Source of the DNA: Leucaena leucocephala
Lineage: Eukaryota > Streptophyta > Magnoliopsida > Fabales > Fabaceae
Reading direction: 5' to 3'
Assembly (NCBI GenBank): GCA_037074615.1
Contig: CM073558.1
Coordinates: forward strand, 13,826,001 to 13,890,000
DNA: 64,000 nt
Positions 24,300-36,792 of this stretch are shown here, in pieces. The notes beneath the pieces are model-generated. The model was not told the DNA's origin. It did not search any database and saw only the letters and a program-made list of their open reading frames with translations. How positions within the stretch are numbered: the first letter of the stretch is position 1; every line of letters starts with the position of its first letter. A program made the translations under genes and the position numbers.

Positions 24300-27200
24300 A
24301 TTTCATTTTTACGAGGCATATAGAAGAAGATCCAACAAGGTAGGCCACTACAAAATAAACACTGAAGCCCATCTTCTTAACAAAGACGAATACTGTGAGA
24401 TCAGAAATAATCAAATAACCTCAGGGCAGCAAAAGCTAAATTTATTGGGTTTAGCTAGCCCTTGTAGGAGTTAGCTTCTGTATGCATACTGTGTTGGATC
24501 TAATTTGATAGTGGCTTTGTGCTGGGCTTTCATGCGAACCATACTTCATTAATTGGTCACGTAGTGTTGGTCTTTACTCAATTATACAGAATTTACAACA
24601 GCTGAATGTTAATATGATCTAAATATCATGTGGCCACAGCTGCATTTACTAGGGACCACCGGTAGAGCTACTAGCTATATGCCAAGGCAATGATGTTTAA
24701 TATTCTGCTAATTCATTTTCCCAGAAAACGAAACACAAACCACCTTCACAAATTTTACCAAACTGAACGAGTCAACATAATTACTTTAAAATATCCAGTT
24801 TAAAACGTTGCAATCATCATTTCTCAGCCTTTAACTTTTCAAAGGCTGAGATTAAGCCACTTGGTGTGTTGGCACCAAAGAGATTGAATTTTTTCCATCC
24901 ACCATATGACTAATGTTTTTATCGGTGTTTCCTCACTTTTGTTCATCTTTTTTTCCCCTTCCCTTCTATTTACTGGTACATCTCAGGGCTCTATGTTGGT
25001 ATGTGTGGGGAGGGTCAAGTGCCATAAAAAGATTATCTTCATTTCTTGTTTACTCCCAAAACTACGTGAATATACAGGTGGGGGGTACTAACTTTTGATC
25101 CTAAGGTCATGTTTGGTATGGTGGCGCTATTTTTGAGGGAAATGGGAAAGGAGAGGGAGAGAAGATTCATACTTCTCGTATTTGAGAGGAACACTGATTC
25201 TTTATAATTTTATTAGCGCATACCAAATAATTAAGAGAGATTTCTCTCCTCAGTTAAATCTTCCTTCCCTCATACCAAATATGGCCTAAATGTTTAAGAG
25301 ATTCTTCAGCCAGAATTTGAAAATAATAAATCAGTCCAAATTGGTGGCAGCACAATTTCGTATATGGACTGAATTCAAGAAAGCACACTTGACAGAATCA
25401 AGGGACATAATTAACACCAGTGATGAGTGGGAACCATTCCATCTGTGTCATAGTGTTAAAACACCAAAAATGCCCATAAATAATAAATATCATTAAAATT
25501 TCATGTCAATGAAGGAATAGTTAACTTGGTTCAATTTGAGAGGAATCTTGCAAAAAATGGTTAACATTACTGATACAGAACACTTAAACAAAGATTTCAT
25601 ATCTAAAACTCTAAACTACATTATTGACATTATTAAGTCAGGAAACAAATATAATGAATGCATTTGACCAAAATATACTTGACCTGATTTCATCAGCAAA
25701 AACTTTTGCATATATGAGTCAATCACAAGAATAATGAGATAAGATTCAGAACAATTCCAGATTTATGGCATTCTATGATCCAGGAAGAGGCACCAAATAT
25801 ACAGGTATCCTGAAGGAATGCACAAGAGATGCAGAAACTTTCCAAAAAACAAAAACTAACTAATGATATTATAATAATTTTTCTCTTTTGTCCAAATAGA
25901 AGGTCAATTAAGATTTCAGCTTTTCACCAAAAACAAAATTTTAAGATTTCAGCTTTGAAATTTTGTTAACTCAGATATCACGAAGTTAACAAAGCAGCAT
26001 TAACAACACAAATTATTCATTTAGTATATATGGCTTATTAATCAAACATATAACCTATATCTTAACAATTTCCACAACTTCAGTGCCATACCTGCTGAAC
26101 ATCATGTGGGTCAAGATAGAATGCCTTTTCATTCTGAACACCTATAATATATGTTGAAGCACCTGGTTTACCCCCCAAGATTCCAAGGCTCTGGGGAAAT
26201 GTAAAGGTTGAGTGCAATAACGGAATATACCTAATAATTTGCATATTCAACTTGTCAGTGATTGGACTTGAAGGATATAATCTAATTTTAAGCTTAAACT
26301 TAACAATCAAATTACACATTATCAATGGTCTTTGACTATGAATCCCAATTATTATCTCTTTTCACTCATTGGTAAATGATAATAGAGCACCATATTCACA
26401 AGGGATCATGGGAGAGGATGAAGTCATAGGCGATCAGTTTGCTAGCATATTTTTGGGAGTTGTTGATTTATTTTCAGTAGAAATTAAGAGTGAAATATCA
26501 TCTATAAATATGTCAATTAGGATTTGTTTATCTGAGCCAACTTGGTTAGGATCTAGTTGGTTATTTTCTGATTTATTTAATTACAACTAAATACGTAATT
26601 TTATATTATAAATAAGGCAATAACTAGTAGAGATAGACACGTTGATTCATTTTTATATTATTAGTACTATGTGTTTAAGATTCTTGCTCATATCCTAGTA
26701 AAACTTTTTTCTTGACCTTTATTAATTTGTTAAGTCCGATTCTGATTCCATATTATGATAAAGACTTTCCTTCCTTCTTTCCCTCTACCCATCTTGGGTA
26801 CTAACATAAGTTAGAGGGACAATTCATTAAGTTACATCAGAATGCAAAATATCTGTCAACCCCCAACACTTGCTTTCCAACAAGGTTCAAGATATATGCT
26901 ATAAGTTTGGCCATAACGTAAGAAGGGGAGGAGTAGGGGTGCGCAAAAAAAGAGGCAAGTTTTCCAAGCAATGTTGTATTAGTCAGTGTCTACCCATCCT
27001 ATTATTTTTTCTTATGCTAGGGTACGAGGATCATTTCTCATCACACTATCATTTCCTTTCCTTTTCTATCATACAGATTCAACATGATAAATATACCCTA
27101 ACTATGGAGCAGGTTGTAATTCGACATTCATAAGAGGAACACTGGAGATACAAAGGAGTGAATTGAATGGAGAATAAAATATAGTTGTTCACAATTTGTA

Positions 27201-28771
27201 AACTCAACGGTAGAATGTCATGCAAAGCCCCTTGTCTTTGATCATACAATTTTAGTAGAGAAGATAAATGAATCACTTTTATATGATAGCCCCTTCTAAT
27301 GTTTCAAAAAGAATAAAGAAAAACCATTAAATGGCAAAAGCGAAATGAAAATCATACAGTACAATTTACTCACCTAGGATTAACCTTATCAAGTCCAAGA
27401 ACCAAAGGAACCAATAAAAGTAGGGGTGTCCAATCAGCATGGCCCCTTGAAAACTCGGAACAACATTTGACAGCATCCTCAATGCAGACAACTGGCGCTC
27501 CACCCCTCTCCCCATCTTCATCTCCAGAAACAACATATATAGCCATAGGAAGTGGCTGCTCTTCAGGACCATTTGAATCCCTCTGAGTACGAGCTAGAAC
27601 TTCCCATGTATGACACATGGCATATGGGCCCACCCATGACCCCACAGCAAGTCCGTAACTTTGACCAGCATAAAGAAGATTGTGGATAGAAAAAGGAGAT
27701 GCTTCAGAATCACCAAAAAGACGCAAAATGTTGAGATATTCTTGATCTAGTGGCTGAATGTTATGGAAAAACACTCCAATGAGCCCATGTGGAATCAATG
27801 TAATTAACATAACAAGATTAACTATTTAATTACAACATACCAGAAGACAAGGAAATTTATAATAGAATGAAATAAAATATCAAACCAACAAAAAAGAAAC
27901 ATGGAGGAAAGGAAAAGGTAGAGTTAGTGAAATGCTGCATTGCATATCAGTCTCTGACCTTTTGCAGAGGTTTTCTCCATGATCTACCTAATTTATGAAA
28001 AAGTAATGCCTGGCACAATGAAAACATATTAATAGCATTAGTCTAAAATATAAATAATGATAATCACCAGGAACCAGGTGACAATCACCTACACTTAAAT
28101 GCTCAATGGAAAGAAAATAGTATATACCTGAGCAACAAGCATCTGACTGCTTCGAATCATACATCCCCAACTTACGTCACTAGTATACTTTGAATCTCCA
28201 ATAGAATCAAAACCTATAGGCAATCATGCATCTTAGAACTTTTTAGGAATGTTCCAGTCAACTATTGCCTGTAATCTGAAAAAATTCCCAAAAATGGAGG
28301 TACCACACCTTTCCGATATGTCATTAAAATTTTTGATGTAAAATCTTGTTCAAATGCTGCAAATCCATTGTTCGTATCTACATTCCCTGATGATTCATGT
28401 CGAGAGATTTTATGGCAGACACCTAGGAGCCATATATCACCATCTGAGGCTGAAATATCAGTCCTGCTTGACCCTAGGACACGCTCATGAAATCTCCTCA
28501 TTGAGCCAACAGTAACAACTTTCCTCACGGCAGCTGCCCACCCACTATGTCTAGAATGAATTGCTTTCTTCTCAGAAGCTGATGACTCACTATATGTTTC
28601 AAAGATTGTAAAAGCAGATGAAAAGAAGCTTGACCATAAGGAAGCCTCGGGAAACTTACTGTCGATAGACCCTACTTGTGAACAAGCAGGCCCCTGGTTA
28701 TTATCCAAAGTCTCTGTTGAACTTTTACAAGAACATTTAGCAGCAGCAATCTTCTCACAGATACCCTTCAT
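23120..28771 (-). CDS. ATG4: Autophagy cysteine protease ATG4 (8 coding exons, 488 aa)
   Basis: Cytosolic C54-family cysteine protease. It trims the C-terminus of ATG8 precursors to expose glycine, and later cuts ATG8 from phosphatidylethanolamine on autophagic membranes. Coding exons, in transcript order: 28771-28309, 28213-28128, 28009-27959, 27753-27374, 26230-26092, 23647-23592, 23512-23442, 23340-23120. They sum to 1467 nt and all introns are GT-AG with consistent phase. The catalytic Cys172 lies in WGCMIRSSQM. The acid-histidine pair is Asp367/His369 in YLDPHDVQQ. FGDSEASPFSIHNLL, SWVGPYAMC and GILGGKPGASTYIIG are family blocks. The C-terminus EDDWQLL ends in W-x-x-L, a likely ATG8-interacting motif. 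The start is ATG 28771, matching the MK(G/A)-C N-terminus of plant homologues; an in-frame ATG at 28777 would add two residues. A 182-bp MITE sits in the 2.4-kb sixth intron. No break is seen. Confidence 0.97.
24272..24300. repeat. (TG)n microsatellite in ATG4 intron
   Basis: A TG dinucleotide run of about 24 bases preceded by TATATA, within the sixth intron of ATG4. Confidence 0.9.
25105..25286. mobile_element. Tourist-like MITE, 182 bp, in ATG4 intron
   Basis: The ends GGTCATGTTTGGTATG and CATACCAAATATGGCC form a 16-bp inverted repeat with two mismatches, flanked by TAA on both sides (25102-25104, 25287-25289). TAA duplications and a GG-C-TGTTTGG terminus are typical of PIF/Harbinger-derived Tourist elements. 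It lies between coding exons 5 and 6 of ATG4 and is far from either splice site. Confidence 0.88.
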
Positions 28772-28834
28772 TACCATTATGAAGCCACTGATAAGCAATT
28801 TGGCTCATGAAGCAAACAGAGGTTGTGCCAATAA

Positions 28835-29573
28835 CTGCCAGTAAAAAGTCACAACTATGAAACAAATTCCTGACTACAGAAACATATACCAATAACTATG
28901 GACAACTAATCTAACGGCATAAGGAAATATCTAAGAACAAAAACAAAACTTTCTTGTCAGCTCCGGTAGAAGATAACATGAGCTGCATTTACAGCTACAT
29001 CAAATAGGAATTAGGCATGATTGAATGAGGGAAAAGTATAAGATGTCAGAATGTTCCTCCTGCCTCATATTACCGTAATAAGTGACCATAATGAAAAAGC
29101 ACAAAAGATAAGACGGAAAGAAAACTATTATTCTCTTTGAAAACGATTAACTGACAGTATCGTACACTAGTCGTCCTGCATAGCGATGATTCTTGCCAAA
29201 ACTACTAATCCCCAGTTGAAGATCCATTTTTATAAAGAACAGAACCATATTACCCATGAAATAGACTCAATGCCCCCGAATTCATCTGATGGCATGCATT
29301 ATACATCAGAATTTCACTAGATGAACAACATGAACTGTGCAAACTATATCCAAATTCTGAAGCAACCAGGAATAGTTCCTATAAGGGTTACAATCATAAC
29401 ACCACCTAGTGTTGACGTAAAGACCTCATAAGGAAATCTGCAAAGCCGGACCCAAATTAAAAGTCATGAACGAAACAACTAGGGGTATAATTTAAAAGGA
29501 CAAAACTCAGAAAACGATAAATTTCAAAGGGGAACAGACAATCAAACAAAATATCGTAGGACAAGAGACTCAC
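28835..29573 (-). other. ATG4: Probable leader intron of ATG4
   Basis: A donor CCT|GTGAGT at 29573 ends a leader exon of roughly 29574-29800. A likely acceptor TGGCAG lies at 28835, 63 bases upstream of the ATG. Introns in the 5' untranslated region are common in plant housekeeping genes. This one is inferred from splice consensus only and no transcript evidence is available. Confidence 0.5.
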
Positions 29574-29800
29574 AGGAATTGGTGAGTTACGATCTCAAAA
29601 CGAGGAAGGAACGGCGGAGATACAGGTCCGATCCTCACCAAAGCACCGAGACTTCGGACTCTCCTGCTCCAATTTCTCTATTTCCTTGTGTCGCTCAATT
29701 TCTTCCAAGTTCGAGTAGGAAGTTGAATTACGCCAATTTACGCTTCAATCAATACTTTATCTATCTCTTCTTCCAAGCTATCTCCCGATTTTTTTAATTC
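29574..29800 (-). other. ATG4: Putative ATG4 5' untranslated exon
   Basis: This segment is richer in GC than the adjacent intron and promoter and ends at a strong GTGAGT donor. The 72-aa plus-strand frame across it (29579-29797) is antisense and has no motif. The upstream end is uncertain; an A/T-rich promoter-like region follows to about 29900. Confidence 0.45.
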
Positions 29801-30640
29801 TTTTCTATAGGAGAAGAGGCTCTGGTCAATTCTTTTTTTCTTTCCTTTTTTTTTTCTTAAGTATTTAGGACTTAGGATTAATAACTATTCTCTTTTTCTT
29901 TTTAGAAAATTCTGTGAATAAATATACAATTATACAATCACGGGAATTTCGTTGATAATGATATAGACGAAAAAAAAAAGTTGCGTTGACATCATATTTA
30001 TCTCTCCCCAATTTTTAAGTTTATATAAATATAAATATCTGTTAAAGGTATTTAAAGTAGATTCTTTTGCAAAAAAACTTTACCAGGCTAGATTTTAATC
30101 AGAAAAAAAGTAACTAATTTCATTTGAAAGCAATAATAAATTGCCAACAAATGTTAGTTCATGGGCAAAAATCAGTCTCATAAGGCATACACACACGATT
30201 ATATTTAAATTATCAATAGATTAAAATAAATAGAATATATTGGGCTAATAAATTTGTTGAGGATAATGCCATCTTTTTTAATACGAAAGAAAACACTCCG
30301 TCTCTACCCAAGCTAAGCGATTAGCACGTTTTGCCTCTTCTCTTAATATGATGAATGTTGACAAACCAATGTATGTCAGTCTACATAATTTCGAATCTCA
30401 TTTAGCACATAATATATCTCTCGTATTGCACCTTTTTAACAACCAACTAGTAATAGTAATAGTAATAGTAATATCTCTGAGTGCGATGATCCGGAATGTT
30501 TTATGTTTAGCCACCAACATTGAAATAATAATATATTTTTCTAACAAATTCCTTGTGACATTATTATGATTACTATAAAAAGAAGATAGTGTTAGATATA
30601 CCAAGATAGAAATATCCTGCTCTACAAAAAGCTTGATCAT
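29801..30640. other. ATG4 upstream region, no gene seen
   Basis: AT-rich. Contains a (AGTAAT) short repeat at about 30448-30472. The 106-aa minus-strand frame at 30398-30718 is not recognisable and crosses into LINE sequence in antisense. Confidence 0.4.
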
Positions 30641-32200
30641 GCTCTCTGTAATATGGCATGGAGGAATACATACTGTGATGCTAAGGTGAAAGTGGGTCCC
30701 CTTGTTCAATCTGACCACACACTCTATTTGTCTACCTCTTCGTCGATTAGTGCACTAAAAATTCGCGCCCCGACTGGTTTGAAGCAGCATGGCTTAAACA
30801 CAAAGATTTCAAAGATATGGTTAAAGCTAATTGGTCAGGAAGGAAAGAGGTTTGATAAGAACTAGATGAGTTAGGAACCTAGGGGCCTGCTGAGGAGTTG
30901 GAATGTGAACACCTTTGGCCACATAGCAAGAAAGAAGAACGAGTTGTTGAAACAGTTGGATAGTGTCTAACGATGCATTCAAGTGAAGTTCAATCCGCAC
31001 TGGGAGGAACTTGAACAGAACTTAATGAAGTTTTAGTGCAAGAAGAGATCCTCAGGTTCCAAAAGGCAGGATGAAGTGGCTGATAGACAGAGATCGAAAC
31101 AGTCGTATTACCACACCGAAACGTCCATCTATAGGAGGAAGGATCACATAACCATGTTCAAAGATGATAACCGTTGTTGGGTGGAAGGGAAGGAGGAAGT
31201 CGGAAATCTGGTCAACTCTTTCCTTAGGAAATTGTTCATAGAGGATAATAATGATAGGATTTTGGATTCATACTAAGTACTCTTGGCTCGATACTAAGAG
31301 AGAAGAATGGAGTAGCATCAACGGTAAGATCTTGAATGAGGAAATAAAAAATGCCATGTTCTTGATAGGGGGATTCCCAACCATATTTTTCCAACGTAAT
31401 TGGGAAATTGTTGTAGATCGTGTGTGTTACCTTGGTTAAATGTGGAATGATAGAGATAACATCCAAGCTGACAACAAGACATTGACTTCGCTCAACCCTA
31501 AAGTAGATTTCCCTGAAAAAGTGAACCAATTGAGGCCCATATCTTTGTGCAATGTATTGTACAAGCGTGTTTCCAAAATTATTGTACATAGATTGAAGGG
31601 CATAACACCCAAAATTATTTCTCATTTCCAAGTTAGCTTTGTCTAGGACGGAACATTCACGACAATATTATTATTTTGAATAATGATTGACCCATTCGGT
31701 GAGGAGGAAAAAAGGGGGAAATGGATTTATGGCTATCAAGGTGGATGTGGAAAAAGCGTGTGATATGATCAATTGGAAATATTAGATGAGGGTGTTGACA
31801 GTTAAAGTGCCCTAAAGATATTATTTCTAGAATCTTAGGATGAATTGACTCTACCTGCACTTAAATACCTGTCATGGAGAGAAGCTTTAAGAGTTTTGAC
31901 CTACTAGATGGCTTCGGCATGGGGATCTTATCTCTCTGTATATGTTTGTGTTTGGCATGAAAAAAGTTACCCATATTATTCTTGTTAGAGTGACAGATAA
32001 AAGGGAAAGTTATGAGAGCTGAAAGGAGTGGGCATGTTATTTCTCATATGATGTTTGTTGACAATATTGTACTTTTTGCAGAGGCGGATATTCCCCTTGT
32101 TAACATAATTTTGAAATGTTTACAAGAGTTTGGTGAGATGATGGGGGACAGTAGAGAAAATACCACTAGCAAAACTATCTTTAACGCCAATTAAAATGAG
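30641..32200 (+). pseudogene. L1-type LINE, decayed endonuclease and reverse transcriptase ORF2
   Basis: A relic of the ORF2 polyprotein that makes and inserts LINE cDNA. In order: an endonuclease end with QSDH (about 30708), a WFEAAWLKHKDF block (about 30772), a coiled SWNVNTFGHIARKKNELL block (about 30895), the RT fingers QLRPISLCNVLYKRVSK (about 31529), an AIKVDVEKACDMINW motif A (about 31733) and HMMFVDNIVLFAEA (about 32044). The usual catalytic Phe-Ala-Asp-Asp of the last motif has become Phe-Val-Asp-Asn. Stops and frameshifts split the frame throughout. The 5' end is truncated, and no poly(A) tail is visible before 32230. Non-functional. Confidence 0.88.
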
Positions 32201-32807
32201 CTTTTAAGACTGGATTTGGCTTTAGTTTAGATATAGCCGGTGTGAAAAATCATGATATACAAGCTGTGTAAAGTTTACACTGTTATGCTTATAACCAGTG
32301 TAATGAGTTGGCACTTTTTACTCTTTTAGACCCATTATTGTTATAATCGGTCGGTCTAAAGAGTGGGCAGTTTTTTTTAATTAAATTTCATATTTAATAG
32401 TTTTTATCCCCTAAAACATTTTATCACCTAATTAAAAGCTAATTATGTAGCAATATAAATTCAACAGTCAGCCCAAACATTCCAAATTAAAAATACAATA
32501 TCGGTTCAATTAACATATAAACTAATCAAACAACTCATCAATCTAACAAGAGGATATGTATCAAAATTATTAAAAATACACTTATAAGTTATTTGTCTTG
32601 TGTCAATTCCTTCCCCAACCTTCATTACTCTTCTTCATATATATATTTATTGAATCTTCTACCAATTGTTTCTTCACAATATATGTTTTTGCTTGCTTTT
32701 TTTTTTTTTATCTTCAGTGCTTCCAAAAGAGTTAGACGATTCTTTAGTGCTGGATGCCTTTGATGTAATTTAACTATTGATGTTGGCTTGATGTTGATAG
32801 CTGGTTC
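32201..32807. other. CACTA-like subterminal fragment, then AT-rich spacer
   Basis: 32235-32370 has reiterated, partly inverted GTGTAAAGTTTACAC, TATAACCAGTGT and TAATCGGTCGGTCTAAAGAG motifs like those near CACTA transposon ends. This suggests a small fragment of a third CACTA element. No terminal CACTA was found for it. 32370-32807 shows nothing recognisable. Confidence 0.4.
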
Positions 32808-34844
32808 CACTACTAGAAAAAAGGCTTTTAAGCAGTTAAAAATGACATTTCACAGCAATTTTACAAGCTTCATGAATTATACAACCTTTGTAAGTCTAAC
32901 ATTTAACGGCGGTTAACTATCATTAAGTGTTAGACTTACAATGGAGGTTTAATATTAAAATCGTTGTTAAAGTGTAATACATTAATGGTGGTTATATTAT
33001 TAACCGCTGTTAATGTATAATCTTCCCACGTCTGTTAATTGACTTTTTTTTATTTCTTAAACTTTACATGGTGGTTTTTTTGTAAAATCGCCATAGAAAG
33101 CTTTTTATGAATCATTTCTTTTATTTATCAATTTATGTCACCCTACATTTAGTATAATTAAGACAGACCAATCAATTCTATGCATCAAAGTATGGAGTCA
33201 GCAATCCCAAAATCTAAATGGTCATACAATCATTTGAATTGGCTGGTAAACTTTTAATGAACCTATATATCTGTACATCATATATATAAAAAAGGAAATG
33301 GTTGAAGATGAATACTAAACAAGTTAAAAGACAATTCCATACATCAAAATATTAACCAAAAATGTATTTCATCACGTTTAGAAAACAATAAGTAAATGTA
33401 AAAACTAAGAATATTAATCATGCAATGAATTAAGTAATCGAAGGGACATTTATTACAACAGAATAAACTAATTTCCTGCTAGTTTGTATGGAGCTAAATT
33501 CCTTCACAATGATCATCCTTAATAGCATATTCATTATCTTCTAAATCAAACTTTGTTGTAGTTATAGGCCGAGCAATTGTGAAAGTCAGAGGTTTCGTTG
33601 AGGTTGAACCCTATGTCACTATCATCACCAATCGCTTGCTTTTTACCTTGGAGCACAATAGAAAGATCTTTATTTGATGGATCAGTGACATAAAACACTT
33701 GAATTGCTTGACTTGCTAAGATGAATAGCTCATCTAGGTATCCAACTATCTGAAGATTGAGTGAAATAAACCCAAATTTCTCATCTACTTAGACAACATT
33801 ATTATTAACCCACTTACAGGATTGACACTTTAAACCTGGAGTAACTAACCTCCCATATCTCTTCAATCACTGCATAATATGACATGGATGCCAAGTTGGC
33901 CTTTTATCTTTTGACCTAGCAAAATGCATCGCTTTGGCCACAACCACAACTCCACTATTTTGTATTATACTTTTGTGTAAAAAGAGTAGATATTTATGTC
34001 ATATCCTCCTAACACAAACCTCAAAATAAGGCCCTGCAGCTAGCCTTTGTAATGTCTAAGAAGGATTGTTATCCTTTAACACTTCTTGCTTGAATCATTA
34101 TATAAAAAACCTATTATGATTATTTGCTAGTTGCATATTGCTCTTTCTTGGGTTCATGTTCCTGAGCATATTCTTGTGAGATTCCAAGTACAGCAGAACT
34201 TCATCTTTATTGTTCAAAATAAAAAGATGTACTTTCATCACCAATTCGTGACACATGCACTTCACTTTGGTACCACCAGTTCCCCTACTTTTTCTCCCCT
34301 GGTCATGCCCAAATTAAGGAAGTCTAACTGCCTGTACCCTAGCAAGATATATGTTACAAAAGTCAACTGCCTCTTCATCTATATACCTCTCAACAATTGA
34401 TGCCTAAGGTTGATAAGGATTTTTAGAATACCCTTTAAAGATTTTTATGTATCTCTCAAATAGGTACATCCACATCAAACACATAGGGCCACAAAGTCTA
34501 ATCTCACGTATTAGGTGAGAAATCAAATGGAATATTATGTCAAAAATGCTGGAGGAAAGTGTATCTCCAACTGGGAGAGGATAACATAACCTTCGGTCTC
34601 TAATTAATCTAACTTAATAGGATCAATCACTTTGCCGTAAATAGCATTGAAGACATACAAAGTCTAGTAATAGTGCTCCTCATATCATCTTTCATAATGC
34701 CTCAAATAGCCACTAGTAGTAATTATTGCACAACATGGGGTAATTGTGGGACTTCATGCCCATTATCTTTAAATCTTGCATTGATACAAGCTTTCTAAAA
34801 TTTGATAAATACCCTTGTGACACCTTAATACCATGCAAACACTC
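32808..34844 (-). mobile_element. CACTA-1 transposon (En/Spm type), interrupted by Athila-1
   Basis: The terminus CACTACTAGAAAAAAGG at 32808-32824 is a classic CACTA end. It is followed by subterminal palindromes (TTAACGGCGGTTAA at 32909-32922, TTAACCGCTGTTAATG at 33000-33015). A minus-strand TNP2-type transposase relic follows and is cut at 34844, where the Athila-1 LTR begins. The rest of the element was not found right of Athila-1. Confidence 0.85.
33540..34844 (-). pseudogene. TNP2-type CACTA transposase, C-terminal half, decayed
   Basis: On the minus strand, from 34844 downwards, the order matches the plant CACTA transposase. First come relics resembling the LCQLEMYFPPSFF and REIRLCGP segments (about 34650-34470). 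Then ASIVERYIDEEAVDFC (about 34402-34355) of the region before the C-terminal domain. Last is a DUF4216-like domain with FILASQAIQVFYVTDPSNK (about 33721-33665) and LSIVLQGKK. Several stops and frameshifts break it. The catalytic N-terminal part is missing, lost or separated by the Athila-1 insertion. It cannot produce transposase. Confidence 0.82.
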
Positions 34845-36324
34845 TAATAAGACACATTTTGTATATGATTTCTCTGACACTTTTTAGAGCTTTATAACAA
34901 CTTTATCATTCGTTTATGCCTTAAAATGTACTTTTGTGGTGATACATGATTGTGCATGGCAATGTGCTAATAAAAGGGTAAAATGATAAATTAACTCTTT
35001 CAAACTGCATATATTCTGTTATTTACTAATTTGGACTTTTACAGTGAGCTTTTATTTTGGATTATAGGTATTTTGGAAGAGAGCAAGGATAAGGAAAGAA
35101 ATCACAAGCCAATGAAAGTGGAACCAACTCCTGCATCTTTTAGTCGCAACCAAAGAGTCTGCCGGTCGTGACCTTAATTCTTCTGGAATTCTCTCTGTGT
35201 ATACAGGTTGCAACCAAAATATAGATCTGGTCACGACTAATATGCGAAATTGCTGAAACTGTGCGTTTTGAGTTAGGTTATGTAGAAATAAAAGGAGAAG
35301 GAAGACTGCCGTCAAGGGAGGCTATTTTTTTTACATGATTAGGCTAAGAAGTAGTACTCTCATGCTCTCTGATTACTTTCACCACCTCTGCCATCATTCT
35401 ACACCTTTCCACAGACTTCTCTACCTCTCTACACAATCAACTTACCATATTCTCACTGTTTCTCTATGGCATCCCAATTGAATAGCGATTGCAGTACAAC
35501 AAGAGTCATGAGAGGTTAAACCTTTAGCGTCTTAGTGATGAATAAGATATCTTGAGCTCATGGACTTAAACGGGGAGTTTCTTTTGTTCTAATATGCATC
35601 TTCTCATCCTATGATTGCTGCTAGATCTAGGGTTTTCATCTTCTGAGCAAGTTTTGAATATCGATTGATCATTCTCATATTAGACTTTGTAATTTAATTC
35701 GGATGACTTGAACGTTTGCTTTTAATAGAATATTTCAATTTCGATTTTAAGAGAGTGGGTTATTATCACCGATCATTGTTAATTATTTCATTGCTTGAAA
35801 TCTAGGGTTTTTGATCGACGACCATTGGAGGGTGTTTTCATCATCTAAATTCAAGTTACACGCTAAGTGGTTTACGACAGTTCACTAATAGTTCTTAAAT
35901 CAGTTTTGATCAAAGGGGTTTAAGGAAAATTAGGGTTCTGGACTCAATCGATCGATTGAGGTTTTCTTTAAGACTTAGCGCTTTCTAAACTCCAATTTTA
36001 AACGTGAGAGCAAGGATAGATACGTTCTCATCATCAAGAGTCTTTCATAGCATATTTCTCAACTCAACCAACTCTTTTTCACCGTAAACAAAAATCCAAA
36101 AATATCTACTTTTCTGCACCCTATTTTATTGCATCAATCACTAAAACCCAAAAACTATTTTATCCCTGCTCAGGTTTTTCATTGATTTTCACATCCAATC
36201 TACTAGGTTTCCACATAAAAGGCTTCTCGAGAAGAAGGATAGGGTTATGCCTTATACTACATTATAGTGGGTGTAGCAAACTTTGTTTTGATGGATCAGA
36301 CCACAACAGTTTGAGGCCTTATCA
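34845..36324 (+). repeat. Athila-1 5' LTR (1480 bp)
   Basis: It begins TAATAAGACAC (the 3' LTR start at 48477 has TGATAAGCC) and ends GGCCTTATCA, giving inverted ends TGATAAG...CTTATCA. It matches the 3' LTR 48477-48941 over its first 470 bp. GTCGTGACC-type motifs lie at 35140-35250. The 87-aa minus frame at 35052-35315 also appears, broken, in the 3' LTR and is antisense LTR sequence. Confidence 0.88.
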
Positions 36325-36325
36325 A

Positions 36326-36345
36326 TGGCGCCGTTACCGAGGAGC
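36326..36345 (+). promoter_or_regulatory. Athila-1 primer-binding site (tRNA-Asp type)
   Basis: TGGCGCCGTTACCGAGGAGC starts two bases after the LTR end. Athila elements use a TGGCGCCGTTGCCGGGGA-like site complementary to tRNA-Asp; two transitions separate this copy from that form. Confidence 0.85.
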
Positions 36346-36479
36346 CAAGTAATTGGTTCCTTAATAATTGATTGTCAATTTCATTAGCTACTTGAGTTGT
36401 CTTTCTTGCTTTTGTTTGCATTTTAGTTTTTAGTAGTTTTTAAATTGAATTGCATTGCATTATACACTTTTCTGAGTTT

Positions 36480-36750
36480 CTGTAAAATCAGTCTCTGTGA
36501 CTGCTAGTCGCGACCTAAACTCACTTGTGTCGTGACAATTACTCTCTATGACATTAAGTCGTGACCAAACACTATTTGTGTTGTGACCTGATTGCTCCCC
36601 TGTGAAATTTGACTACTTTGTAAAAACCTGTCGTGACATTTAACACCTTCAGTCACAACTACTTTTCTCTATGATATTGTGTCACGACTAAAACACTCTT
36701 TAGTTGTGACTAGCTGAAAATTTTCTGCTTTCCAACTTTCGTGACTAAAT
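36480..36750 (+). repeat. GTCGTGAC-type motif cluster in Athila-1 leader
   Basis: GTCGCGAC at 36507, GTCGTGAC at 36529, 36558 and 36630, GTCACGAC at 36681, plus diverged forms (GTTGTGACC, TCACAAC), in both orientations. Related clusters lie at 35140-35250, 37985-38290, 47160-47200 and 48775-48870, all within Athila-1. Confidence 0.8.
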
Positions 36751-36792
36751 TTGACTGATTATATTTATTATTCTCTATCTTTTCTACATTGT

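Noticed and set aside
27370..27810. 146-codon frame as a separate gene
   Set aside because: It is exon 5 of the ATG4 coding order (27374-27753) plus intron read-through at both ends. Same for 23419-23634, 26080-26325 and 28262-28798.
30398..30718. 106-codon minus-strand frame
   Set aside because: It runs over an AGTAAT repeat and antisense LINE sequence and has no recognisable domain.
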